Assembly (NCBI GenBank): GCA_036768485.1
Contig: JAVLUZ010000142.1
Coordinates: 17,233,735-17,297,734, forward strand
Direction: 5' to 3'
Source of the DNA: Mermis nigrescens
Lineage: Eukaryota; Nematoda; Enoplea; Mermithida; Mermithidae
DNA length: 64,000 bases
Of this stretch, positions 55,370 to 64,000 are shown piece after piece (the first letter of the stretch is position 1; each line of letters starts with the position of its first letter). The notes under the pieces were generated by a model. That model made no database searches. It saw only the letters and a list, made by a program, of their open reading frames with translations, and was not told the origin of the DNA. A program made the translations under genes and the position numbers.

Positions 55370-56455
55370 TCAAGGAATCAGCGAGACGTGAGTCACCACG
55401 CGAGCTTTCAGATGAAGAACCTGAACTATAACAATGACGCCATCTACGCGATCGACTTTTGCGACGCTGAGCGACTGACTGCGCGGGCGATCATAGCTGT
55501 TAGATGAGCTGTCGTCAGAGAATTTGACATGTTTTCTCCTACTAGACGATTCAGATAGAGGAGCAGATTCGTTTTGCAGATGTGCAGATTCGTTGTTAAT
55601 GCCAGATAAGTTTATCTCAACAGGTTGCATTTTGATATTAGAAGAATGCAAAATAGGATTATTAGGTGGTATTTCCACATTTATAGGATTAGGTACATAA
55701 TTATTTGGTAAGATTTCGCCTTGAGGTGGAAAATACTGCAGCGGTGGTGGATTCAATTGCTGCTGCGAGTTCGCAATAGAAGGATTAGGTACGAAAGAAG
55801 GCGCATTACGATTTAAGGGCAGCGACGGCCGAGATCGCGACGTCTGCGAAATCGATACCGACGGCTGCGAAATCGTAGGTATATTCTCCGAAAAACCCGA
55901 GTTTTGCACTGGTTGCAAACCCGTGTTTACAGGATTCTGTGACAAATTAGATATCTCAGGCGCGCGATGCGTACAAGTGTGAGTGATATTTTCGGGAACA
56001 GTTTCCAAAGGTGAGCGTGAATTTGATGCGCTATTGCCAGTGGACAACAGTGAAGATGCCCTATGCGTACTTTGCGCACGATTCGCACTTTGCGCATTAA
56101 ATTCAGAAAAATTTGCGCTATCGATTGAGTGGTTAACACGCTCAGATGCATTATTTTCTATGCGATTCAGAACTGGTTGGGGTTTAAGCATGGTGCTTAG
56201 CTCCAGACGCAGTTTACGCATTTCATCCGCATTTTCCTTTTTATCTTGATCAACGCGCGTAGAAAGGTCCGAAAATTGCAAATGAATAGCTTGTAGCGTT
56301 TTCAAAATAAGATCATTAGTCACATTAGCATTAGCACGCTCTCTGTCGGCATTCATGCTGTGACTATGATTACTTTCTACGTCAGAATCGGGATTTTCGC
56401 GCTCCGAACTGGTTTCAGGGATTATTTGCCGTGTTAATGGTAGTCGTATTATCAA
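55370..56455 (-). pseudogene. Gag-like protein of a retroelement, distal part
   Basis: A long minus-strand frame (361 codons from a non-ATG codon) is rich in Ser, Asn, Pro and Gln. Near its start is a likely coiled coil (LKTLQAIHLQFSDLSTRVDQ followed by KKENADEMRKLRLELSTM), then repeated polar phrases and SSRRKHVKFSDDSSSNSY near the end. Length and composition resemble the N-terminal, low-complexity part of arthropod LTR-retrotransposon Gag proteins, but no capsid fold or zinc knuckle is visible. Its upstream part lies at 60325-61039, separated by the family G insertion. Downstream it runs into the Penelope element. The family assignment is tentative. Confidence 0.5.
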
Positions 56456-56456
56456 T

Positions 56457-59400
56457 CATTGTATGACTAGCAAGGAAAAATGCTCCGATGGAACAAAAAA
56501 GATGAATATACTTGGAATTGTGGATTATTATGGATGTAAAAGGAGGGGACTAGGAAAAATCTACCTAAAGTCGGAAAATCTGCTAAAAATCACACTTTCT
56601 CTAAGCAACGCAAAAAATCGATGTATATTCTGCGGCCAACAGATTAAAATAAATATTCAACCATAACAATGATTGAAACAGCAGCACGTTAGCTATGCAG
56701 TAGCTATGGGAAATGATATTAAGTAAACTAACAGTCTTCCAAGCCAATTGAATGAAATAGCAAACATCGAAGACAATTGAAGACATGGTTGGTTTAAAAC
56801 AGTAGGAAACGCGTAAGTTGACTTGAAACAGACTTAATGTAGATACACTAGCATGCCCGAAACGATTGTGTGCACTAATCAATCGGCTCCTGCTTTGCTT
56901 GCTATAATGCTCATAAAACAAAACAACTTTAAATACAATACCTCTTAGTTTTCTATCAATCAGGTGCCAGCAATTTAAAAAAGTAACCTTGATAGATTTC
57001 GTTTATACACTCTTATCTGAAACTTCGAACATTATTTAAAAAAGACACTTTTTTAGAGGCCGCAGAATATACATCGATTTTTTGCGTTGCTTAGAGAAAG
57101 TGTGATTTTTAGCAGATTTTCCGACTTTAGGTAGATTTTTCCTAGTCCCCTCCTTTTACATCCATAATAATCCACAATTCCAAGTATATTCATCTTTTTT
57201 GTTCCATCGGAGCATTTTTCCTTGCTAGTACACTACTTTTAATTAGCGTGATTTCAGTACATCAGTCAGTAAACACAATCAGTAACATGCCACAATAATG
57301 ACAACAGTCCAAGAACGCGGAAAACAATATTGTTCTTAACATCAGCATTATCCTTTTTAAACAAGACAACCTTATTGACACCATCCATTTTCAAATTAAA
57401 ACTGCATTAAGTTATTTCTTCTTAATGTGCAGTTCACTTATAATCAAGCACAAAAATTTAACCAACGAATTCACATTGCAAATCCTCACTCAATCAATAC
57501 ACAAGCACAATGTGTTGTGACTTTTGAAATTGAAAACACCCAATTTTCAATTTTCAAATTGAAAATTGGATCAATTTTCAAATTGAAAATTGGGTCAATT
57601 TTCAAATTGAAAATTGGGTGTTTGAATTTGCGATGAAGAAAATAATCAAAAGATAGTCACTTGGTTTATTTAAGCCGAGTAATAAAAATAACGACCGTCC
57701 ACCAATTCCAAACTAAACGCGACTAATCTGATCACTATGAAAAAGTTTTGAAAAATGAGCTTGCTAAGCGAGAGTTGTAAACCAAGAGAAACTTAAAGTT
57801 AAAACCTACCATTAAATTATTAAGAGAATTATAAAAGATTTTAAACTTCAAGAAAATGGAAAAGGCGGGATGTTGGTAAATTAGAAGGCAAAGTTTTTCG
57901 GCAAAAATTCAAAAACTTCACGCAAATATCAAATGTAAGGAACACTAACGCTTTGATTTGGTAGTAAAATAAATTTGTAGTATAGACTACATATTAACAA
58001 CAAATGAATAGTGCAAACTTTACACAACTACTAGGTGTAGAGAATACTAACAGTTTACGGCTTATTAATGTACATGATTACAATAAAGCTGCATATCTTT
58101 GTCGACTTCTGTGCACAGTAGTGTGATTGCTGGTTCATTTTAAACCACTTTTGCAGGCAATTTACATCAATTAAACGATAGCTCTCCATGTGCAAGATTT
58201 TGTGAAACATATTATAAACACGGCTAAGAAAGATTTAACTTTAATGCAACCCATTTAAGACAAAATTACATCTCTTCAATGATCTAAGGACACTTGAACA
58301 TAATTTTTAAATCACTTTAGATTACTTTTGAGGGTAAACAAACTCACTTAATTGATGTCTCACATATGAATCCTTGAAAATTTCTTGACTTCAGTTACAA
58401 AGTCTCTGCAAGTCTATCGAATTAAGGTTAACACGTAACGTAAACTTTACACAAACACATAGCGTAAAGAATATTTTAGTCGGATTCGTAATTTTGATAT
58501 TGCTCCGATATTTCTTTCAACATTTATGGAAAAATGAGTCTCCATAATGTTTTAAAGACAATAAACATTAGGTTTAAACCACTTTGCAATACTGCTGAGT
58601 GTAAGCAAGCGCGCCCAACTGACGTATATATTTCATTCCCTGTAAATTTTTATATCTCAGGAAAAAATTTCGGTTTTTGCAATGCTCTAGAACAAAGGCT
58701 AACATGCAGTGTAAAAAATTACTCGGATATTATGATCAACATTCATGAAAAAATTATGTCTCTACAATGGTCTGAGGACATATAAACAATGAGTGTAAAC
58801 TACTTTACATCACTGTTGGATGTAAACAAACGCGCCTACGTGACGTCTCACATTTGATCCTTTGAAAACTTCTAGACTCCAGGAAAAATTAGGTTTCTGG
58901 AATGCTCAAAAACGAAGATAAATACATATGTAGTGTAAACTTCATGTAAACACCTAGTGTAAAGAAGATTTTAGTCAGATTCGTAATTTTGATATTGTTC
59001 CGATATTACGATTAATATTTATGAAAAAATTAAGTCTACATAATGTTCTATGGGCAAACTAACAATTGGTGTAAACTACTTTACAACACCGTAGAGTGTA
59101 AACATATGCGCCAGACTGGCATATCAAATTTGGTTCCTGGTCCATTTCTAGACTTGATAAACGTGTCCCTGACTCGTAACCGGAGAAGCAGGCAGAAAAA
59201 ACAAGACAGAAACGCATTTTAAACTCCAAATTTTTGACTTTACACTCGCTAAATATTAATGTATAGACAATTTGCTTTGACATGCACCCGATATAAAGCA
59301 CTTTATTTTTATTCTATTAGACTTATCCCGACTTCTGGACGGAGAAAGTGGCGAACAAAAAACGCAACAAAAACGTATTTTCCATCATTTAGAACACTGT

Positions 59401-60342
59401 AAACTTTAAAATTCCGTACCGAACTCCCCATTGAGTTTAAAGAAATTCGGTTTGGTACAATTTGTAGCTTTTAAATCGTAGTACATTCCTGTGTGCCAAA
59501 ATTCTGTTGCAAAAATTATTTGGTATGATTTATCAATCAAACTTCGGAATAAACGTGTTTTTTCGCCCATTTTTTACCTCTGATTTCGAACTTTACACCC
59601 CCATAAATAACTCAATATTGCGTTTTTTTAAATGCGGTTTGCTGCGATGTTTAGCCCCTGTGAGACACTTTATTAATCCTGTCTTCGATTTGCACTGACT
59701 CATAAGCGGAAAAATTTGGCAGAGAAATCTTAGTTAAAATCCGTTTTTTACACCATCCACTAGAGTGTAAACTTTAAACCCCAGGATCTAACTCACCATA
59801 GAGCATAGAAGACTTTGCTTATATGCAGAATGTAGCCCTTGATCCGCTCTACATTTCTGTCAGAAAACATTTTAATAACCTCATAACCGGAGTTAGTATC
59901 GGACAAAGGCAGGTTGAAAACTCGACCAAAAAGTGCTTTTTCACCCCCAGATTTTCGCACTCTTTACACTGCCGTTCGATAACTAATGCGAATTTCAAAA
60001 AACAAAAAAAGTGTCATCTGTAGAATTCATCCTTCTATTATCCTATCCTGTTCAATCCTTCGAGTCATCAATACTCAGTTGTCCACATGCCGCAGTAAAA
60101 GGTCCCAAAATTTGTCCTATGTTATAACGTTACACAAAAACTTTACACCTTCTTTACACAGTCAATTTTGAGTTTCAAGAAAAACAAAAAACACGGGCAG
60201 CGAATTTTTTTATTATCTTTCTTTAAAAAAAACCGCACCTTCCAGAAGTGTCCCGTTATAGCTGTAGGGGGTGCACAGGTGTTGGGGGTACCCAAGTACA
60301 ATATAGGAATGCGCGCTAACAGCGCTACCTAAGATTTGATGA
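56457..60342 (-). mobile_element. Family G tandem-repeat element, right copy
   Basis: This 3.9-kb copy is inverted relative to 3776-9978. The flanks ATTATCAAT (56448-56456) and ATTGTCAAT (60343-60351) agree at eight of nine bases, giving a target duplication of 8-9 bp. The low-coordinate end holds the inverted module (about 56462-56640 against 57055-57238). The rest mirrors the ~290-bp unit array of the left copy and ends with CGCGCTAACAGCGCTACC near 60330. It interrupts a gag-like frame. The frames on either side of it are not in register, so another indel must exist nearby. No transposase is seen. Confidence 0.75.
57541..57622. repeat. Array of 24-bp palindromes
   Basis: Three to four units of CAATTTTCAAATTGAAAATT, each its own near-perfect reverse complement, are joined by GG(A/G)T. 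They lie inside the right copy of family G. I do not see the same array in the left copy. Confidence 0.9.
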
Positions 60343-61039
60343 ATTGTCAATATTAGGGTCCGATCTAGTTAGCGAACTTTGATTAATGCGAGATCGCATG
60401 GTACTCAATGATAGTTCATCTTCGGACTGTGTATTACTCACGGCATTTAGTGACGCGGGTAATTTATCATTATTCAGCCTTAGTCGTTGCGTCTCTCGTA
60501 ATTGTGTCATTACTCGCAGAATTACTCGCGCTATTAGAGTCAAGAGGCGCAGTAGGTAATTGGCGAGCTGAAGTAGGTGGCGTAGAAGGTTTTTTCAATT
60601 TAGTGGGTGGTGTCCGCAAAACCTTTTTCCTGCCATTTTTAGATATCAAGAATGTCGAAAAAATGTGACCTTGGGTAAAATAAATTTCAGTACGTCGAAA
60701 TTTTTCCCGAAATAAATGTTTCGAATTTGGCCTTTGTCGATCCGAAAAACAGGTTTTTCCACGTAAATAGTACTTCCTTACGTGAAGTAAGATATACCTG
60801 ACGTGAAAAGATCGAAAATAGGTAGGGCTACGCCTAAAAGCGCAAGAGCGTTGATACGTGGTTAGAAAAACAGGTAGGTAAAAACCTAAATGACGGAATT
60901 TCGTCGTCAAGAGAGAAAAATGATAAATCGTCGCCTGTGGATCGACGTTTATAGAAAAAATGCGAGCGTGAGAGCTGCCTTCATCGATTGAGGTTCGACG
61001 GAAATAGAAAAATAACGATGACTTTACCACGATACACAA
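60325..61039 (-). pseudogene. Gag-like protein of a retroelement, proximal part
   Basis: Minus-strand coding in two frames. One (61039-60470) includes KKVLRTPPTKLKKPSTPPTS followed by Ala/Ser/Asn-rich sequence. The second (60543-60352, shifted) includes SNTQSEDELSLSTMRSRINQ and SDPNIDN just before the family G insertion. The Ser/Thr/Pro-rich composition matches the distal part at 55370-56455. The first ~110 residues of the longer frame are basic and may be upstream non-coding sequence. The type of retroelement is not certain. Confidence 0.5.
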
Positions 61040-61500
61040 AATCTTTACCAGGGACGCTTACTTAAATTGCGCACTGCCACGATCGTGGTCGATACAACAA
61101 CAAAGGTGAACGAAATGTTACACATTCTTAGATGGCCAAAATGATAAATTTTTGGATCGAAAAATAATTCTATGATGATTGATCAGCTCGGCTGTAGCTA
61201 GCAGCCTAAAGGAGGGAACGTCCAATGTAAATGTAGAGCCAGCCCTAGGTCTACAAAGAATCGGCATAGGACGGATACATTACCTTTGAGATTTACCTAG
61301 GTACGTAGGTACTTAAGTCTACGCTTAGTGCTGGCCCCGACCGCACGGCTCTGAATGGCTTTCTATCTTTGGACCCTTACAGACCTTATGGCTTCGATCC
61401 CCTCAGCCCTAATATTGCTGGCTGCTTCTTGTTGGGTGATCTCAGCAGCTACGCCCTAAGACCTAAGGTTTCCAAAAATATAATATGGTTTCCAAAAACA
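61040..61500. other. Unassigned sequence, possibly 5' part of the retroelement
   Basis: No gene is recognised. Its position directly upstream of the gag-like frame makes a retroelement leader or LTR possible. No second copy exists in the window to prove an LTR. Confidence 0.35.
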
Positions 61501-61513
61501 TAAATCTTGCGAA

Positions 61514-62167
61514 TTGCAACTATTAAATTGTAAACATTCTTGGGTTAAATCACTGGATTGTAAAGAAACCGTTGATATTATTTATGTAGACTTTGCTAAA
61601 GCTTTTGACAAAGTCGACATATCTAAACTTCTTGTTAAATTAACTAGTTACGGTATTCAACAACACCTGTTTAATTGGTTAAAAGCTTTTCTATCTAATC
61701 GTATTCAGTGTGTTCGCGTTAATCAATGTTTTTCAGATTATGCCGCTGTTAAAAGTGGAGTTATTCAAGGGTCCATTCTTGGACCTACGTTGTTTTTGAT
61801 TTTTATAAATGATATCTTTGATAACTTGTCAAGTTCGACTTTTATGTTCGCGGATGACTTAAAAATATTCAATCTTTCCTGCAATTATCAAACACTTCAG
61901 ACCGATTTAGATAGAATTTCCATTTGAGCCACCAGAAATTGTTTACCAATATCATATTCTAAATGCACAGCCCTATATTTGGGCAAAAATAATCCTAAAT
62001 TGTCATATACACTCAATACACAAGTTATTACGAACGATTCTGTCTATGTTCGCGATTTAGGAGTGCTAATTTCGCACAACCTTAAATTTAAGGAACATTA
62101 CAACAGTATTATCAAGAAAGCTTTCTTGAGATCTATCCTAATTAGAAAATCCTTCTTTTCAGCGTGA
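61514..62167 (+). pseudogene. LINE reverse transcriptase (in-frame stop)
   Basis: One frame apart from a TGA at 61925. Motifs in order: VDIIYVDFAKAFDKV (motif A with catalytic Asp), SGVIQGSILGPTLFLIFIND (motif B region), FMFADDLKIF (motif C, Asp pair), then the thumb with VYVRDLGVLISHNLKFKEHY. These place it in the CR1/Jockey group. The fingers domain upstream is missing through 5' truncation. Confidence 0.9.
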
Positions 62168-62274
62168 TAAAAATAATCTCGTAAAGGCCTTCATTGTTAC
62201 GTCAGACCGATCCTTGAATATTCCTGTGCTTTATGGAACCCCTCTTATATTAGTGATATCAACAGGCTGGAGAC

Positions 62275-62453
62275 CAGTGGCGGATCTAGGATTTTCCTAA
62301 AGGGGGGGCGGTACCCCTAAGGGGGGGCGGAACCCTGACTTGGGCGGAAAAATTAGCCGTTTTGACCCAAAAATCGCTCAAAAATCCTTAATTTTTCGCA
62401 TTTTTTGGGCCAATGGGGGAGCGGCCGCGCCCGCCCCCCTAAATCCGCCCCTG
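62275..62453. mobile_element. 179-bp hAT-type MITE (family L) in the LINE
   Basis: The termini are CAGTGGCGGATCTAGG and, as reverse complement, CAGGGGCGGATTTAGG. The duplication is CTGGAGAC (62267-62274) and CTGGGAGAC (62454-62462, one base added). It splits the LINE coding sequence between INRLE and LQRKFTKY-like residues. The interior is G/C-rich and non-coding. Confidence 0.88.
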
Positions 62454-62586
62454 CTGGGAGACTCTTCAGCGTAAATTTACTAAATACATAGTTGGATATC
62501 ATAGCCCTCTTTCTTCACGACCGAACGCCTTGACCAACTTAACTTGTGTCGATTAGAATTCACGTCGCCTTCATATTTGCTTATGT

Positions 62587-62853
62587 ATGATGCATCAAAT
62601 TATTAGTCAAAAATCTTGTCTTTGCATGACAGATTTTTTTGTGCTTAATCAAAATACTACTCGCTGCACAAATCGTTTCAAGCTAGTTGTTCCTCTTGTC
62701 CGTTCTAATTTACAAAAATTTGACTTTTTCTATAAGTATATCTCAATTTGGAATCACCTACCTGATTTTGTAGTCTCTTCCCCTAACTTGAATATATTCA
62801 AATCTAGATTAATTGATGTCGACTTATCTAAATTTATTATAGGGCGGGCTTAA
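62587..62853 (+). pseudogene. LINE protein, C-terminal domain
   Basis: The frame contains NQNTTRCTNRFKLVVPLVRS, ISIWNHLPDFVVSSPNLNIF and a final KFIIGRA with stop. The W-N-x-L-P and N-x-F-K-S-R-L pattern closes CR1/Jockey LINE proteins. It lies after the MITE insertion and is the end of the coding region begun at 61514. Confidence 0.8.
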
Positions 62854-62970
62854 ATCGTCATTTTCATGACTCGCTCGTCGCCTTTTGCTGTACGCTTTTA
62901 TTCTTTTGAGCGTACGTTTTTATTACTCTTTTACATCTTTCGTAATTGTCGCGTTTCAGTAATAAATTAT

Positions 62971-63050
62971 TTCATTCATTCATTCATTCATTCATTCATT
63001 CATTCATTCATTCATTCATTCATTCATTCATTCATTCATTCATTCATTCA
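62971..63050 (+). repeat. TTCA microsatellite, 20 units
   Basis: A perfect 80-bp tract of TTCA forms the 3' tail of the LINE. The frame through it (Ile-His-Ser-Phe) is a by-product. Confidence 0.97.
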
Positions 63051-64000
63051 AGCTCAAGTTGTTTATTTAACTTATTTTCAATCAGTGCCTGATCCGAAAC
63101 GTTTTTGGTTCCTAATTTGTGTAGCACGCTGAACAATGAAAACAACAACAACGAGCTCTACGCTGATCAATCATCCTTAAAGATTAAATAATATTTTTGA
63201 TCAATTTTTGGCTTGAGAAATAAATTATGATTTCCGAATAAAATAAACTATCATACGAAATTTACCTATCAGTCCACTAGATGGGTGGAAGTCCTCGACG
63301 TAGGGATGTGGCCGACCTAACCCTCGGTATAACCAAAAACCACTGGGTAGGTTTTCTCTATTTTAATTCGACGCAGAATTCACGGCCTATAGCCGGACAA
63401 CAAAATACGCAAAAGAAAAACGACAATGTACAGATTATACAGTCGAACAACCGGCCAACGAAAAAACCAAAAGCCAGACTAAACTACAACGTTACGTACA
63501 CTGGCCTCAAGGACCATTACAGTAAATTAAACAAAGATCAAATTAACGTAATACTGATAAGCTTTTATCTCAGATCGAAATGTTATCGATTACACAAGCG
63601 GTATGCATGAAACAATTACTATTATCATACACTTAACTCTATGCTACCGGACAAGTATCTAAATGTTTTTTATTATTGAAAATTTGGGGAAATAATGGGA
63701 AGACCGAAGGCATAGCCCACAGTGCACTATCATAGATAGCTACTAGTATTGGCTATGTTATGGCTATCGCGAACTGCTAAGGCAGGTTCGCCTATACAAG
63801 TAACTCTCGCAGTTACAAGTTTCCGAAGTCATGCAAAATATTTCGTGCAAGCTATAGTCTGTTTCACATAACTTCGTGCGTAAATTCTAAGAGTTTTCAA
63901 CGAGAGTCATGTAAGCCGAGACGTTACGATATTTATAGATCAGATCAATGCTATAATCGCTATCTGTCAGCTTATTGTCGTAGATAGTTCTAAAATTTAT
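63051..64000. other. Unassigned sequence
   Basis: A 109-codon plus frame (63281-63610) is Asn/Lys/Gln-rich, begins MGGSPRRRDVADLTLG, and resembles no family I know. It could be chance or the edge of a gene outside the window. Near 63865 an ACTTCGTGCG-containing motif matches the inverted motif at 10.5 kb. Confidence 0.35.

Larger units (their letters stand above)
61512..63050 (+). mobile_element. LINE (CR1/Jockey-like), 5' truncated, with TTCA tail
   Basis: The plus-strand LINE starts in the polymerase domain and runs to its 3' tail. An in-frame TGA (61925-61927) and a frameshift after 62167 disable it. A 179-bp MITE is inserted at 62275-62453. The C-terminal part follows at 62587-62853, then a short 3' untranslated region with CGTTTCAGTAATAAATTATT and 20 copies of TTCA (62971-63050). 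Simple-repeat 3' tails rather than poly(A) occur in CR1-type LINEs. Related fragments are at 13899-14235 and 22021-23560. Confidence 0.88.

Noticed and set aside
3776..60342. A single giant Polinton-like element with 4-kb terminal inverted repeats
   Set aside because: The inverted copies have different flanks, the right one has its own short target duplication inside a gag-like frame, and the interior holds no DNA polymerase, integrase or capsid genes.
62866..63132. 88-codon frame with repeated Ile-His-Ser-Phe
   Set aside because: It is the translation of the TTCA microsatellite tail of the LINE.
63281..63610. Possible host gene of 109 codons
   Set aside because: It has no recognisable domain, low complexity at its centre and no upstream or downstream support. 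Left as unassigned.
1..64000. CRISPR array or bacterial operon
   Set aside because: No regularly spaced direct repeats with unique spacers. The content is plainly eukaryotic and transposon-rich.

Overview
The window looks like intergenic DNA from a repeat-swollen animal genome, most likely an arthropod. It is AT-rich and contains one recognisable short host coding gene at 32573-32851, a SMIM12-like one-pass membrane protein. It also contains one scaffold gap of 100 N at 52140-52239. Nearly everything else that can be identified is transposable-element sequence. The evidence is matching target-site duplications, inverted termini, reverse-transcriptase or transposase motifs, and repeated copies inside the window itself. 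The arthropod assignment is an inference from the SMIM12 sequence and the element repertoire. No ribosomal RNA, canonical tRNA or CRISPR array is seen.

Layout. 1-3.8 kb: unassigned DNA, a short MITE copy and a 0.85-kb inverted pair of Penelope GIY-YIG fragments. 3.8-10 kb: a tandem-repeat-rich non-autonomous element (family G) split by a hAT-type element (family F). 11.0-13.8, 15.6-18.1 and 38.7-41.2 kb: three copies of a 2.5-2.8 kb hAT-type element (family C) with GGGGCC-rich ends. 15.2-21.7 kb: one minus-strand LINE broken by a family C copy and by a hAT with transposase remnants (family D). 22.0-23.6 kb: a decayed LINE of a second family. 25-31 kb: a cluster of family A MITEs, a family B element, SINE-like sequence and minisatellites. 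32.6 kb: the SMIM12-like gene, followed by a Tc1-type transposon. 35-42 kb: a nested stack in which C lies inside I, and I lies inside H. 43.7-46 kb: foldback repeats, a 60-bp tandem repeat and SINE-like copies. 47-52 kb: further hAT-like elements and minisatellites. 52.2-55.25 kb: a nearly complete Penelope-like retroelement. 55.4-61.0 kb: a gag-like coding region interrupted by a second copy of family G. 61.5-63.05 kb: a 5'-truncated LINE.

The most interesting object is the Penelope-like element. Its terminal direct repeats carry tRNA-type A and B boxes of an internal RNA polymerase III promoter. About 30 bases after the B box comes a sequence with the conserved core of a minimal hammerhead ribozyme. 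Other strong points are a MITE family with at least 12 copies that mostly kept 8-bp target duplications (twice two copies sit side by side on almost the same target), a 47-codon acidic reading frame of identical length in all three family C copies, and a small GGCGC-TTC-GCGCC hairpin shared by otherwise different repeats.
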